This document shows, piece after piece, positions 55,068 to 63,879 of a DNA stretch of 64,000 bases. This DNA comes from Mycobacterium sp. ITM-2016-00317. Lineage in GTDB: Bacteria > Actinomycetota > Actinomycetes > Mycobacteriales > Mycobacteriaceae. A program made the position numbers and the translations under genes. Under the pieces are notes generated by a model, which was not told the DNA's origin, did no database searches, and saw only the letters and a program-made list of their open reading frames with translations. Within the stretch, counting starts at the first letter, position 1. Every line of letters begins with the position of its first letter. The stretch spans positions 682,001 through 746,000 of the forward strand of contig NZ_CP134399.1 in assembly GCF_002968295.1 (NCBI RefSeq), in the 5' to 3' direction.

Positions 55068-55749
55068 GGCCAAGAACCAACTCGACGTCGACGATCTCAA
55101 GGCCCCGCTGCTGGCCGCGGTCGGTGCCGCCGACCTGGCGCTGGAACGCGTCAACGAGATCGTGGCCACCCTGCGCGACCGCGCCGGCGAGGCCCGCTCG
55201 GACGCCGAGACCCGCGTCGAGGAGAGCCGCGCCCGGATCAAGGGGCTGCAGGAGGAACTGCCCTCGCAGTTCGGCGACATCCGCGACCGGCTGACCTCCG
55301 AGGAGCTGCGCAAGTTCGCCGAGGGCTACGCCGAGGCCGCCCAGACGACCTACACCAAGCTCATCGAGCGTGGCGAGGCCGCCCTGGAGCGTCTGCGCAG
55401 CCAACCGGCCCTGGAGGAGGCTGCCAGCCGGGTCGAGGAGTACACCGACCAGGCCGTCGAGCTGACCCAGGAGGCGCTGGGCAACGTGGCGTCGCAGACC
55501 CGCGCCGTCGGTGAGCGGGCCGCCAAGCTGGTCGGTGTCGAGCTGCCGAAGAAGGCCGAGTCGGCCGCCGAGCCGGTGAAGAAGGCCGCCGAGAAGGCTC
55601 CGGCCAAGAAGGCCCCCGCCAAGGCGACCCCGGCCCCCGCCAAGGCGACCCCGGCCACCGCCGCCACCCCGGCCACCGCGGCGAAGAAGGCCCCCGCCAA
55701 GAAGGCTCCGGCCAAGAAGGCGCCGGCCAAGAAGGTCACCCAGAAGTAG
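55060..55749 (+). CDS. hbhA: heparin-binding haemagglutinin HbhA
   Basis: 229 residues. A long N-terminal coiled coil ([44 protein letters not shown]) is followed by a C-terminal Lys/Ala/Pro tail with repeated KKAPA and PAKAT modules from about residue 168 to the end (KKVTQK). The tail binds heparan sulfate and is methylated on lysine in pathogenic species; non-pathogenic species also use the protein for lipid-body and surface functions. The A/P-rich break ([12 protein letters not shown]) splits the lysine repeats into two blocks. AAGGA ribosome-binding site precedes the ATG. Confidence 0.95.
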   Translation: MAEAKNQLDVDDLKAPLLAAVGAADLALERVNEIVATLRDRAGEARSDAETRVEESRARIKGLQEELPSQFGDIRDRLTSEELRKFAEGYAEAAQTTYTKLIERGEAALERLRSQPALEEAASRVEEYTDQAVELTQEALGNVASQTRAVGERAAKLVGVELPKKAESAAEPVKKAAEKAPAKKAPAKATPAPAKATPATAATPATAAKKAPAKKAPAKKAPAKKVTQK

Positions 55750-55812
55750 GCACCGGCCCCACCGGGGCGGTGTGGTTCGTCAAGGGGACGTAACCCGCAT
55801 AGGCTGTCGAGC

Positions 55813-56094
55813 GTGGAGCTCCAAGGCCTGGTGGGTTACGTCCTCTTCGCGTTGCAGGTAGCTGTGCTTGTGACGTCGGTCTACGCATTCGTGCACGCCG
55901 CGATGCAACGCCCCGACGCCTACACCGCGGCCGACAAGCTGACCAAGCCCGTGTGGCTGGTGATCCTCGGCGTGGGCACCCTGCTCGCGCTGGTGTTGGG
56001 CATCACCGGTGTCGCCATCGCCGCCGTCGCGGCGGGTGTCTATCTCGTCGACGTGCGGCCCCGGATCCTGGAGATCCAGGGGAAGTCCCGCTAG
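55813..56094 (+). CDS. small membrane protein (DUF2516-like, Rv0476 position)
   Basis: 93 residues with two to three hydrophobic segments: [24 protein letters not shown] and [32 protein letters not shown], ending [14 protein letters not shown]. This is the layout of the actinobacterial DUF2516 proteins. GTG 55813 is seven bases after TAGGCT (55800-55805), leaderless. The next GTG overlaps its stop by one base. Confidence 0.8.
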   Translation: MELQGLVGYVLFALQVAVLVTSVYAFVHAAMQRPDAYTAADKLTKPVWLVILGVGTLLALVLGITGVAIAAVAAGVYLVDVRPRILEIQGKSR

Positions 56095-56516
56095 TGCGCG
56101 CACTCAGGCTCGCCGTCCTCGCGGCGGCGGGTGCGGCAGCGGGTGCGGTCGCGCTCGCCCCGGCTGCCACCGCCACCCCCGCCCCGGCTCCGCCCCCGTA
56201 CGTCGACCACGTCGAGTGGGCGAAATGGGGAGACCTGTCCAGCCTGCGCGTCTACCCGACCCCGTCGGCGCGGCGCATCTCCGGGCACTCCGGCACCCAG
56301 GCTCTCGCCGACTCCGCGTGGGCCGAGGTGCTCGCGCTGTCCCCGGATGCCGCGATCCCCGGGATGCGGGAACAGTTCCTGTGCCACTGGAACTTCGCCG
56401 AGTTCGTCCAGCCCGGCAAGACCAGCTGGAATCTGGAGCCGTGGCGCCCCGAGGTGAGCGCCGACGAGATGATGGCCACCCGATGCAATCCGGGCGGCAC
56501 CGAAGAGCCCTTCTGA
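56094..56516 (+). CDS. secreted protein (DUF2599-like, Rv0477 position)
   Basis: 140 residues. A Sec signal peptide ([27 protein letters not shown]) is predicted to be cut after ATA. The exported part, [25 protein letters not shown] then [30 protein letters not shown] and TRCNPGG, shows two cysteines that could pair. No enzymatic function is recognised. It shares a base with the upstream stop and with the deoC start, so the three genes are tightly packed. Confidence 0.8.
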   Translation: MRALRLAVLAAAGAAAGAVALAPAATATPAPAPPPYVDHVEWAKWGDLSSLRVYPTPSARRISGHSGTQALADSAWAEVLALSPDAAIPGMREQFLCHWNFAEFVQPGKTSWNLEPWRPEVSADEMMATRCNPGGTEEPF

Positions 56517-57193
56517 TGGGCTCCTACACCCGCGCCGAGGTCGCCGCGCGCGTCGACCACACGCTGCTCAAACCCGAAGCCACCGAAGCCGACATCGCGT
56601 CGCTGGTCACCGAGGCCACCGAACTCGGCGTGTACGCGATCTGCGTGTCACCGACCTTCGTCGCGTCCACGGCGATGCGCGCGCCGGGCGCGACCATCGC
56701 GTCGGTGGTCGGGTTCCCGTCCGGCAAGCACGCTGCGGTGATCAAGGCCCAGGAGGCCCGGCTGGCCGTCGAGGCCGGCGCCCGCGAGATCGACATGGTC
56801 ATCGACGTCGGGTCCGCGCTGGCCGGAGAACTCGCCGCCGTCTGCGCGGAGATCGCCGCGGTGCGCGAGGCCGCCCCGGGGGCGGTGCTCAAGGTCATCG
56901 TCGAGTCGGCCGCGATCCTCGAACTCAGCGGCGAGCCGCTGCTGGTCGACGTGTGCCGGATCGCCGAGGAGGCCGGCGCCGATTTCGTCAAGACCTCCAC
57001 AGGGTTCCACCCCAGCGGCGGCGCCTCGGTGCGCGCCGTCGAGCTGATGGCCGCGACCGTGGACGGCCGGCTCGGCGTCAAGGCCAGCGGCGGGATCCGG
57101 TCGGCCGCCGACGCCGCCGCAATGCTCGACGCCGGGGCCACCCGGCTCGGGCTGTCCGGCACCCGCGCGGTGCTCGCAGGCTTCGACGACTGA
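56516..57193 (+). CDS. deoC: deoxyribose-phosphate aldolase
   Basis: 225 residues, class I aldolase cleaving 2-deoxyribose 5-phosphate to glyceraldehyde 3-phosphate and acetaldehyde. [15 protein letters not shown] at the start, [12 protein letters not shown], the Schiff-base lysine in [11 protein letters not shown] or in [17 protein letters not shown], and [15 protein letters not shown] with the second catalytic Lys are all in place. ATG 56516 overlaps the preceding stop. The following gene is convergent. Confidence 0.93.
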   Translation: MGSYTRAEVAARVDHTLLKPEATEADIASLVTEATELGVYAICVSPTFVASTAMRAPGATIASVVGFPSGKHAAVIKAQEARLAVEAGAREIDMVIDVGSALAGELAAVCAEIAAVREAAPGAVLKVIVESAAILELSGEPLLVDVCRIAEEAGADFVKTSTGFHPSGGASVRAVELMAATVDGRLGVKASGGIRSAADAAAMLDAGATRLGLSGTRAVLAGFDD

Positions 57194-57202
57194 CCCGGAC
57201 CG

Positions 57203-58075
57203 CTACAGCCCTGCGAAGCAGGGATCCTCGGTCTGCTTCGGGATCGAGGCGTTGCTGGTCGACAGCTGGGCATTCACCCCGGTGTCGGTGACCTCGATGG
57301 AATCGGCGCGGATGTCCATCGGGAAGTCCTGGATCAGCGAGTCGGTGAACGCGTCCAGTGCAGGCTGTACCGCCTCACGAGGCAGGGTGAAGCCCAGCCC
57401 GGTGACCCGCTGCACCCGCAGCACGATGCCGCCGTCGGCGACCTCGGGCCGTGCGGTGATGCTGCCGAGTGCTCCCTCGAGCTCGATGGTGCCGTCGGTC
57501 GGGTTGGTGGTCACCCCGGTCACGAAGCTGCCGACCAGCGGGATGGCGCCCTGGATCGTCTGCCTGATGCCCTCGGTGCTCCAGTTGATGCGCGCCACCA
57601 TCGAGCCGATCGTGCCCGCGGAGTCCGCGGTGTTCTCCAACCGGACGTCGTTGATGTCGAGGTTGAGCTTCATGCCCCTGGCGTCACGGATCTTGTTGCC
57701 CGCGGTCTCGATGCGGATGTTGGTGTAGTGCCCCGACACGTGCTGCAGCAGGAACGGGGGCAGCACGCCGAACGACGCGCTGGCGTCGTCCTGCACGACA
57801 CACTCGACGGTGCCGGCGACGACGGTGTCGGCGCGCTTGCGGGCATACAGTTCGGCGCCGAGCAGGCCGGCGAACACCAGCGCCATCACGATGACCACGA
57901 CCAGCACGATCGAGAGTGGGTCGCTGAAGAGGTTCTTCAGTTTCGCCGGCAACGAGGAACCTTCCTGGGCGGGGGGAGGAGTCGGCCCTGGTACCTGACC
58001 GGGGTACTGGTCCTGCGGAAACGGTGCCGGCGGCGGGCCGGGCTGTTGCGGCGGACGGGCCCAGGGATCAGTCAC
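57203..58075 (-). CDS. DUF2993 membrane-anchored protein (Rv0479c-like)
   Basis: 290 residues. A proline-rich cytosolic N-terminus (WARPPQQPGPPPAPFP), one transmembrane helix (PLSIVLVVVIVMALVFAGLLGAEL) and an exported beta-rich DUF2993 domain (ARKRADTVVAGTVECVVQDDASASFG and GIVLRVQRVTGLGFTLPREAVQPALD). DUF2993/YkuD-unrelated LmeA-like proteins in mycobacteria act in mannan or lipid biology, but this member is not assigned. GTG 58075 starts the frame. Confidence 0.8.
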   Translation of the reverse strand: MTDPWARPPQQPGPPPAPFPQDQYPGQVPGPTPPPAQEGSSLPAKLKNLFSDPLSIVLVVVIVMALVFAGLLGAELYARKRADTVVAGTVECVVQDDASASFGVLPPFLLQHVSGHYTNIRIETAGNKIRDARGMKLNLDINDVRLENTADSAGTIGSMVARINWSTEGIRQTIQGAIPLVGSFVTGVTTNPTDGTIELEGALGSITARPEVADGGIVLRVQRVTGLGFTLPREAVQPALDAFTDSLIQDFPMDIRADSIEVTDTGVNAQLSTSNASIPKQTEDPCFAGL

Positions 58076-58131
58076 GCCAGCGATTGTGCCCTACTGCCCT
58101 GAGGGAATCGCGATGAGCGCTCGCCCGAAGA

Positions 58132-58956
58132 CTAGACGGCCGGCGATGAGCGCTCGCGCGAAGAGCAGACTGGCGCGGAGCGGTTGTGCATCACCGCGAC
58201 CGTCTCGCGGGCTTTGCGGGCGGCGTCCAGGTCGAGGTCACACACCACCAGCTCGGGGTCGGCGCCTGCCGACGCGAGCACCTCGCCGAGCGCCGAGGCC
58301 ACCACGCTGCCGCCCACGCCGGTGGGGCCGAGCTTGGCGATCTCGTCGCCGGGATAGGCCTGGCCCACCGCCGCGACCACGGTGCTGGTGTCGATGGCGC
58401 GGGCCCGGGCCAGCAGTGTCCACTGGTCGAGCTTGCCGGGCCCGGTACCCCAGGACGCGTGCGCGGTGATGACCTCCGCGCCGCGTTCGGCCAGCTCGAC
58501 GTAGAGCTCGGGGAAGCGGATGTCGTAACACAGCGTCAGTCCGACGTTCACGCCGTCGACGGTGATCAGGGCCGGCTCGCGGCCGGGGGCGACGGTCTTG
58601 GACTCGGTGAAACCGAACGCGTCGTACAGATGGATCTTGTCGTAGCGCGCCTCCACCCCGGGCCCGGTGGCCAGCAGGGTGTTGGTGACGCGCTCACCGT
58701 CCTCGGCCGGGACGAACATGCCTGCGACGACGACGATGCCCGCTCGCGCGGCGATGTCGCGCACGGCTGTGGCCCACGGTCCGTCGAACGGTTCGGCGAC
58801 CCCGCCCAGCGGCACCCCGAAGCGGCACATCGTCGCCTCCGGGAACAGCACGAGCGACGCGCCGGCGTCGGCGGCCCGCCGGGTGTGGTCCTCGACCAGG
58901 GTGAGGTTGTCCGCAGGGTCGGTGCCGCTGCGGATCTGGGCCAGCGCGATACGCAT
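58132..58956 (-). CDS. nitrilase-superfamily carbon-nitrogen hydrolase (Rv0480c-like)
   Basis: 274 residues. The catalytic triad is visible: Glu in LVLFPEATM, Lys in ARYDKIHLYDAFGF and Cys in GLTLCYDIRFPELY. The mycobacterial member is an amidohydrolase of unknown substrate, similar to omega-amidase and deaminated-glutathione amidase. ATG 58956 follows TAGGCT (58969-58964) by seven bases, leaderless. In the 56 bases downstream (58076-58131) the run GATGAGCGCTCG recurs once, a short direct repeat extending into the gene end. Confidence 0.88.
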   Translation of the reverse strand: MRIALAQIRSGTDPADNLTLVEDHTRRAADAGASLVLFPEATMCRFGVPLGGVAEPFDGPWATAVRDIAARAGIVVVAGMFVPAEDGERVTNTLLATGPGVEARYDKIHLYDAFGFTESKTVAPGREPALITVDGVNVGLTLCYDIRFPELYVELAERGAEVITAHASWGTGPGKLDQWTLLARARAIDTSTVVAAVGQAYPGDEIAKLGPTGVGGSVVASALGEVLASAGADPELVVCDLDLDAARKARETVAVMHNRSAPVCSSRERSSPAV

Positions 58957-59045
58957 GGACCCCAGCCTAATGAGGTCGGGAAGAGTAGTGATGTAGGCAT
59001 GCTTCGGCCGGCCCATCGCGGAGCGGTGGCACGACGGCGAGCTGG

Positions 59046-59172
59046 CTAGCCCGGGGCGGGCACCCCGTACGCGTTCGGGCGGGCAGCGTTCTACGCGCTG
59101 GACGCCAACGCGGTGATCAAGGCAGCGGAGTCGACGTTCAGCGGGGCCCACAGCGACATCCGTCGGCAGCCG
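59046..59172 (+). other. unassigned coding-like fragment
   Basis: About 40 codons read GTPYAFGRAAFYALDANAVI then KAAESTFSGAHSDIRRQPQS without a start codon or full domain, between the two minus-strand genes that end at 59176 and begin at 58956. The composition is coding-like. It may be the tail of a lost gene; no family is recognised. The rest of the 219-base gap holds the nitrilase promoter. Confidence 0.35.
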
Positions 59173-59175
59173 CAA

Positions 59176-59979
59176 TCAGCTGACCGGCGCGACGGACTCC
59201 CACGGCACGGTGAGGATCCCGTCCCGCAGATTGCGCCGCGGTACCGACACCGGAAACCCTTGGTCGACAAGCAGTTCCAGCATCGCCCGCCAGCGGACCC
59301 GGGGGCCGAACACGCCGTGGCCCGCCGCGCTGGCCCATGCCCGGTCGGCCGCGCGGAGCAGGGCGTGTACGGGTTGCCCCGGAACATTGTGGTGGATCAG
59401 CACTTTCGGCAGCCGCTCGGCGAGATCCGAGGGCCGTTCGATCGCGAACGGGTCGCACGCCAGGGTCAGGCTCACCGCCGAGGAGGCGTCCAGCAGCACC
59501 CAGCAGCACAGCCGGCCCAGCTCGTCGCAGGTGCCGTCGACGATCAAGCCGCCCGGGGCGACGCCCCGGCGCATCGCCGCCCACGCGTCGGCGACCTCCT
59601 CGACGGGGTACTGGCGCAGCACGTTGAAGGCGCGCACCAGAATCGGTCGGTGGCCCGCCAATTCGAAGCCGCCGAGCGCGAATTCGACGCCGGGCTGCGC
59701 AGCGGCCTGCCCGGCGCGCACCCGTTCGGGTTCGATTTCCAGCCCGACCACGCGCACGTCGCGCCGGACGTCCCGCAACCGGATCGCGAGCTCCAACGTC
59801 GTCACCGGTTTGGCGCCGTAGCCGAGATCGACGACCAGCGGATCGGCGGCGGTCTGCAGTGCGGTGCGCACCCGCGACGAGTGCACCAGCCAGCGATCGC
59901 TGCGGCGCAGGCGGTTGTGGCCTGTGGTGCCCCGCGTCACCTGGCCGATCGGCTGCGCACTCGGGGTGCCCTGCGCCAT
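59176..59979 (-). CDS. SAM-dependent methyltransferase-like protein
   Basis: 267 residues. The cofactor region is PLVVDLGYGAKPVTTLELAIRL near residue 48, followed by VVGLEIEPERV. The NPPY-type motif is not present, so the acceptor is unlikely to be DNA of the standard type. RAFNVLRQYPVEEVADAWAAM and GLIVDGTCDELGRLCCWVLLD are conserved. ATG 59979 is six bases after TACCAT (59991-59986), leaderless. Substrate unknown. Confidence 0.75.
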   Translation of the reverse strand: MAQGTPSAQPIGQVTRGTTGHNRLRRSDRWLVHSSRVRTALQTAADPLVVDLGYGAKPVTTLELAIRLRDVRRDVRVVGLEIEPERVRAGQAAAQPGVEFALGGFELAGHRPILVRAFNVLRQYPVEEVADAWAAMRRGVAPGGLIVDGTCDELGRLCCWVLLDASSAVSLTLACDPFAIERPSDLAERLPKVLIHHNVPGQPVHALLRAADRAWASAAGHGVFGPRVRWRAMLELLVDQGFPVSVPRRNLRDGILTVPWESVAPVS

Positions 59980-60000
59980 GGGTCGATGGTAGAGACCGGG

Positions 60001-60507
60001 TCAGGCGTTCTCGGCGATCCACACCGAGGTGAACCGCTGCTCGGCGACCACCAGGTCGGTCAGCTGGCTGCCGATGAAGTTCTCGATCTTGCCGCCGACG
60101 AGCGGGACCCGCACCTCGACGGTGGCGGTGAGCGTCATCCGCGAGCCGGCGTCGGTGGGCGCCAGCTGGGCCTGCCCGGTCAGTCCGGCCGGGGCGCCCG
60201 GGATCGTCGCGCGCACCACCGCCGACGCGCGCCCGTCGGAGACCGGCGTCCAGATCTCCTCGCGCACAAAATTCAGGTCGCCTCGGTGAAACTGGGTGAC
60301 CAGCGCGGGCAGCCGGTCGGCGCGCAGCGTCTGCGTGGTCTTGACCTGCACATTGCCCTGGTCGTCGACGGTCAGCTCGTCGAGAGTGGCGTGGTCGGCG
60401 CCGGAATCGTCGAGCCGGACCCGCCAGTAGTGTTCGTCGCTGAACGCGCGGTGCACCTCTTCGACCGTGGCCTTGTACTCGGCGGCGATGTCGAATGAAC
60501 GCGGCAT
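60001..60507 (-). CDS. DUF2505 protein (Rv0481c-like)
   Basis: 168 residues of the SRPBCC/START-like fold: RSFDIAAEYKATVEEVHRAFSDEHYWRVRL, TLRADRLPALVTQFHRGDLNFVREEIW and VEVRVPLVGGKIENFIGSQL. The family probably binds hydrophobic ligands; no role is established. It starts 26 bases from the divergent murB, with interlocked -10 boxes in the gap. Confidence 0.87.
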   Translation of the reverse strand: MPRSFDIAAEYKATVEEVHRAFSDEHYWRVRLDDSGADHATLDELTVDDQGNVQVKTTQTLRADRLPALVTQFHRGDLNFVREEIWTPVSDGRASAVVRATIPGAPAGLTGQAQLAPTDAGSRMTLTATVEVRVPLVGGKIENFIGSQLTDLVVAEQRFTSVWIAENA

Positions 60508-60515
60508 AGCCGGCC

Positions 60516-60525
60516 ACGCTACCGT
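60516..60525. promoter_or_regulatory. interlocked divergent -10 boxes at the murB start
   Basis: ACGCTACCGT gives TAGCGT on the minus strand (60521-60516, eight bases before the DUF2505 ATG) and TACCGT on the plus strand (60520-60525, eight bases before the murB GTG). The boxes share one TA, the same layout as at 20384-20393. Mapped transcript starts would decide it. Confidence 0.55.
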
Positions 60526-60533
60526 TAGCCGCC

Positions 60534-61583
60534 GTGGTCACTTCGTTTCCGGGCGACGTGCGGGTTGCCGAGCACGTCCCGCTCGCGCCGCTGACCACCC
60601 TGCGTGTCGGTCCGTCGGCGCGCCGCCTGATCACCTGCACGGCCACCGGCCAGATCGCGCCTGTGGTGCAGGCGGCAGGACCGGACGCGCTGATCCTGGC
60701 CGGCGGGTCCAACCTGGTGATCGCCGACGACCTGACCGAGCTGACCGTCGTGCGGCTGGCGAACACCGGGATCGCGGTCGACGGCGCCGTGGTGCGGGCC
60801 GAGGCCGGCGCGGTGTGGGACGACGTCGTCGCGACGTCGCTGGGCCACGGGCTGGGCGGGCTGGAATGCCTGTCCGGCATCCCGGGGTCGGCCGGTGCGA
60901 CGCCGGTGCAGAACGTCGGCGCCTACGGGGCCGAGGTCGCCGACACCGTCCACCGGGTCCGGCTGCTGGACCGGCGCACCGGCGAGGACCGCTGGGTCAC
61001 GTCGGACTTCCTCCGATTCGGTTACCGCACAAGCATTCTCAAGCACTCGTCGGACTGGGTGGTGCTGGAGGTGGAGTTCATGCTCGACCCGGCGGGCCGC
61101 AGCGCGCCGCTGCGCTACGGCGAACTGGCCGCCGCGCTGGGCGCCGAGCCGGGGGAGCGCGCCGACCCGGCGCAGGTGCGCGCCGCGGTGCTGGCCCTGC
61201 GCGCCCGCAAGGGCATGGTGCTCGACGACGCCGACCACGACACCTGGAGCGTGGGCTCGTTCTTCACCAACCCTGTGCTCAGCCGCGCCGACTTCGACCG
61301 GTTCGCGGCCTCCATGGATGGACCGGTGCCCCACTATCCCGCCCCGGACGGGGTGAAGCTGGCCGCCGGCTGGCTCGTCGAACGGGCCGGCTTCGGCAAG
61401 GGCTATCCCGGCGCCGACGCGCCCGCGCGGCTGTCCACCAAGCACGCGCTCGCGCTGACCAACCGCGGCGGAGCCTCCAGCGCCGACGTGATCGCCCTGG
61501 CCAGAGCGGTGCGCGACGGGGTGCGCGCCGCATTCGGGATAGACCTCACACCCGAACCCGTGCTGGTCGGCTGCACTGTCTAG
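60534..61583 (+). CDS. murB: UDP-N-acetylenolpyruvoylglucosamine reductase
   Basis: 349 residues, FAD enzyme that makes UDP-N-acetylmuramic acid with NADPH in the cytosol. [61 protein letters not shown] and the catalytic Ser/Glu region [12 protein letters not shown] with AGFGKGYPG near the end identify type I MurB. The next gene follows after 15 bases, and together they serve cell-wall assembly. Confidence 0.96.
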   Translation: MVTSFPGDVRVAEHVPLAPLTTLRVGPSARRLITCTATGQIAPVVQAAGPDALILAGGSNLVIADDLTELTVVRLANTGIAVDGAVVRAEAGAVWDDVVATSLGHGLGGLECLSGIPGSAGATPVQNVGAYGAEVADTVHRVRLLDRRTGEDRWVTSDFLRFGYRTSILKHSSDWVVLEVEFMLDPAGRSAPLRYGELAAALGAEPGERADPAQVRAAVLALRARKGMVLDDADHDTWSVGSFFTNPVLSRADFDRFAASMDGPVPHYPAPDGVKLAAGWLVERAGFGKGYPGADAPARLSTKHALALTNRGGASSADVIALARAVRDGVRAAFGIDLTPEPVLVGCTV

Positions 61584-61598
61584 GTACGCTGGGTCCAC

Positions 61599-62894
61599 GT
61601 GAGCCCTGCCGATCCGCTGTCCTCGATCACGCGGCGGCGCGCCCTCGCCGCCCTCGCGGTCGGCGTCGTCGCACCCGGCACCCTGGCCGCCTGCATGACG
61701 ACCGGCGACGGCTCCTCCGATGACGCCGCGCAGGACGCGCCGAAGGCGCCGACACTGAAGTTCCAGCCCGCGAACTCCGCCGAGGACGTCAAGCCCAACA
61801 CCCCGGTCAGTGTCGAGGTCACCGACGGCTGGTTCCAGAAGGTCACGCTCACCAATGCCGCGGGCAAGGTCGTCGCCGGCGCGCTGAACCGCGACCGCAC
61901 CGTGTTCACCGTCACCGAACCCCTCGGCTACGGCGCCGAGTACACGTGGGCGGGCACGGCCGTCGGCCAGGACGGCAAGTCCGTGCCGGTCGCGGCATCC
62001 TTCGCCACCGTCGACCCGGCGGTGCAGGTCAGCGGCCGGTTCCAGCTGTCCGACGGCCAGACCGTCGGGGTGGCCGCACCGATCATCCTGCAGTTCGACG
62101 CGTCGATCCCCGAGGAGGCCCGCGCCGAGGTGGAGAAGGCCGTCAAGGTCACCACCACTCCCGAGGTCGAGGGCAGCTGGGCCTGGTTGCCCGACGAGGC
62201 CGCCGGGTCGCGCGCGCACTGGCGGACCAAGGAGTACTACCCGGCCGGCACCACCGTGCACGTGGACGCGAACCTCTACGGCGTGCCGTTCGGCGACGGC
62301 GCCTACGGCGCCACGGACTCGACGCTGGACTTCACGGTGGGCCGCTATCAGCTGGTCAAGGCCGACGCCCCCAGCCACCGCATCCAGGTGCTCAACGACA
62401 CGGGCGTGATCATGGACTTCCCGTGCAGCTACGGCGAGGGCGACCTGGACCGCAATGTCACCCGCAGCGGGATCCACGTGGTCACCGAGAAGTACGAGGA
62501 CTTCTACATGACCAACCCCGCGGCCGGCTACGCCAACAGCCATCAGCGGTTCGCGGTGCGGATCTCCAACAACGGCGAGTTCATCCACGCCAACCCGGCC
62601 AGCGCGGGCGCCCAGGGCAACAGCAACGTGACCAACGGGTGCATCAACCTGTCCCCGGCCGACGCCGAGCAGTACTTCAACACCGCGATCTACGGCGATC
62701 CGGTCGAGGTGACGGGCACCCGCCTGCAGCTGTCCTACTCCGACGGCGACATCTGGGACTGGACCGTGCCGTGGGACGAGTGGTCGGCGATGTCGGCGTT
62801 GTCGTCCGAGGCGAGCCCCGACGGCATCCCCAGCACCGCGCCCGCGACGCCGTCGGACGCGCCGCAGCAGGTCAACGGCCGCCCCGGCGGTTAG
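61599..62894 (+). CDS. lprQ: L,D-transpeptidase lipoprotein (LprQ/Ldt type)
   Basis: 431 residues. The signal has a twin-arginine-like TRRRALAAL and the lipobox LAAC with Cys 32, so it is anchored outside the membrane. Two Ig-like domains (residues about 50-250) are followed by the YkuD catalytic domain with HANPAS, and [12 protein letters not shown] containing the active Cys. The NGC form is usual in this subclass, in place of HGC. It makes 3-3 cross-links between peptidoglycan stems. It is in an operon with murB. The C-terminus is Pro/Ala-rich. Confidence 0.93.
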   Translation: MSPADPLSSITRRRALAALAVGVVAPGTLAACMTTGDGSSDDAAQDAPKAPTLKFQPANSAEDVKPNTPVSVEVTDGWFQKVTLTNAAGKVVAGALNRDRTVFTVTEPLGYGAEYTWAGTAVGQDGKSVPVAASFATVDPAVQVSGRFQLSDGQTVGVAAPIILQFDASIPEEARAEVEKAVKVTTTPEVEGSWAWLPDEAAGSRAHWRTKEYYPAGTTVHVDANLYGVPFGDGAYGATDSTLDFTVGRYQLVKADAPSHRIQVLNDTGVIMDFPCSYGEGDLDRNVTRSGIHVVTEKYEDFYMTNPAAGYANSHQRFAVRISNNGEFIHANPASAGAQGNSNVTNGCINLSPADAEQYFNTAIYGDPVEVTGTRLQLSYSDGDIWDWTVPWDEWSAMSALSSEASPDGIPSTAPATPSDAPQQVNGRPGG

Positions 62895-62895
62895 G

Positions 62896-63654
62896 TCAGC
62901 TCTGCCGGTGGAAGCGCGAGCCGCTGGCGCCGGACACCTGGTCACGCGGGCGGACCACGATCAGGTCCAGGTCGACGTGCGACGGGCGGCTGGCGACGAA
63001 CCCGATCACCTCGGCGATGTCCTCGGCGACCAGCGGGGTGACGCCCTGGTACACCTTGTCGGCGCGCTCGGCGTCCCCCTCGAAGCGGTTCAGCGAGAAT
63101 TCGGTCTTGACCATGCCGGGGGCGACCTCGGTCAGCCGCACCGGTTGTCCGAGCAGCTCGCTGCGCAGGGTCCGGTGCAGCACACCCTGGGCGTGCTTGG
63201 CACTCGTGTAGCCGGCGCCGTTGTCGTAGATCTCCACGGCCGCGATCGAGGTGACCGTGACGATCAGACCGTCGCCGGAGTCGATCAGCTTGGGCAGCAA
63301 CGCGCGGGTCACGTGCAAGGTGCCCAGCACGTTGGCCTCCCACATCCACCGCCAGTGGTCGACGTCGGCGTCGGCGACCGACTCCAGTCCGCGCGCGCCG
63401 CCGGCGTTGTTGACCAGGACGTCGACCCGGTCCAGGCGTCCGGCCAGGGCCGCCACGGCCGTCGGGTCAGTGACATCCGCCACAATCGCGGTGCCGTCCA
63501 ACTCAGCCGCCAGCGCCTGGATGGGGGCTTCTCGGCGGGCCACGCAGATAACGTGAAAGCCTTGTGCGGCAAGGGTTCTCGCTGTTGCTTCGCCGATCCC
63601 GGCACTGGCTCCGGTGACCACCGCGACCCGGCGCGCATCTGTTGGTGTCGTCAT
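62896..63654 (-). CDS. SDR oxidoreductase (Rv0484c-like)
   Basis: 252 residues. Cofactor loop VAVVTGASAGIGEATARTLAAQG, LVNNAGGARGL, and the triad TVTSIAAVEIYDNGAGYTSAKHAQGVLHRTL. EVAPGMVKTEFSLNRF is the usual post-active-site stretch. Substrate unknown. ATG 63654 follows TAGGGT (63667-63662) by seven bases, leaderless. It converges on the L,D-transpeptidase and diverges from the Cys-rich leader ORF. Confidence 0.88.
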   Translation of the reverse strand: MTTPTDARRVAVVTGASAGIGEATARTLAAQGFHVICVARREAPIQALAAELDGTAIVADVTDPTAVAALAGRLDRVDVLVNNAGGARGLESVADADVDHWRWMWEANVLGTLHVTRALLPKLIDSGDGLIVTVTSIAAVEIYDNGAGYTSAKHAQGVLHRTLRSELLGQPVRLTEVAPGMVKTEFSLNRFEGDAERADKVYQGVTPLVAEDIAEVIGFVASRPSHVDLDLIVVRPRDQVSGASGSRFHRQS

Positions 63655-63709
63655 GAGTCCAACCCTAGGCCCACCGAATTGACCTTCGCGCGCGCCCGCA
63701 AAGCCGTGC

Positions 63710-63715
63710 TAAGTT
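63710..63715 (+). promoter_or_regulatory. leaderless -10 box of the polycysteine ORF
   Basis: TAAGTT lies six bases before the GTG at 63722, which is the optimal spacing for transcription to start on the G of the start codon in mycobacteria. No Shine-Dalgarno sequence precedes the GTG. Confidence 0.7.
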
Positions 63716-63721
63716 GACCGC

Positions 63722-63796
63722 GTGTACCGGAATAGTCAGGCAGTCCTCGCTGCCGCGCGGCGTGCGTGTTGTTGTTGCGCACATCGCCGCGCCTGA
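63722..63796 (+). CDS. polycysteine leaderless leader peptide, 24 aa
   Basis: The ORF runs GTG to TGA and encodes MYRNSQAVLAAARRA, then four Cys in a row (codons TGT TGT TGT TGC), then AHRRA. In mycobacteria, leaderless short ORFs with runs of Cys codons are known as cysteine-responsive attenuators: ribosomes stall when charged tRNA-Cys is short and the downstream gene is expressed. Here the downstream gene (GTG 63880) is the regulator in the Rv0485 position, with a hairpin and its ribosome-binding site between. The function is inferred from class and position; the reading itself is exact. Confidence 0.8.
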   Translation: MYRNSQAVLAAARRACCCCAHRRA

Positions 63797-63826
63797 CTGC
63801 GCCCGGACTTCTGATCTAGTCCTGCT

Positions 63827-63863
63827 GAGTCGCCAGGTGTGGCCCGACCCCACCACCCGACTC
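63827..63863 (+). other. hairpin between leader ORF and the regulator gene
   Basis: GAGTCG (63827-63832) pairs perfectly with CGACTC (63858-63863), with GGTG (63836-63839) and CACC (63854-63857) forming an inner stem. AAAGGA of the next gene follows 4 bases after the stem. This is a plausible structure for translation- or transcription-linked control by the leader ORF. Confidence 0.5.
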
Positions 63864-63879
63864 GCCAAAGGACCCTTCC

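Noticed and set aside
60525..62945. An 806-codon open frame on the minus strand opposite murB and lprQ
   Set aside because: Antisense shadow of two essential-type genes with complete motifs.
63665..63868. A 67-codon minus-strand frame opposite the polycysteine ORF
   Set aside because: No ribosome-binding site or -10 box, and the plus-strand reading has an exact leaderless promoter and the Cys run.
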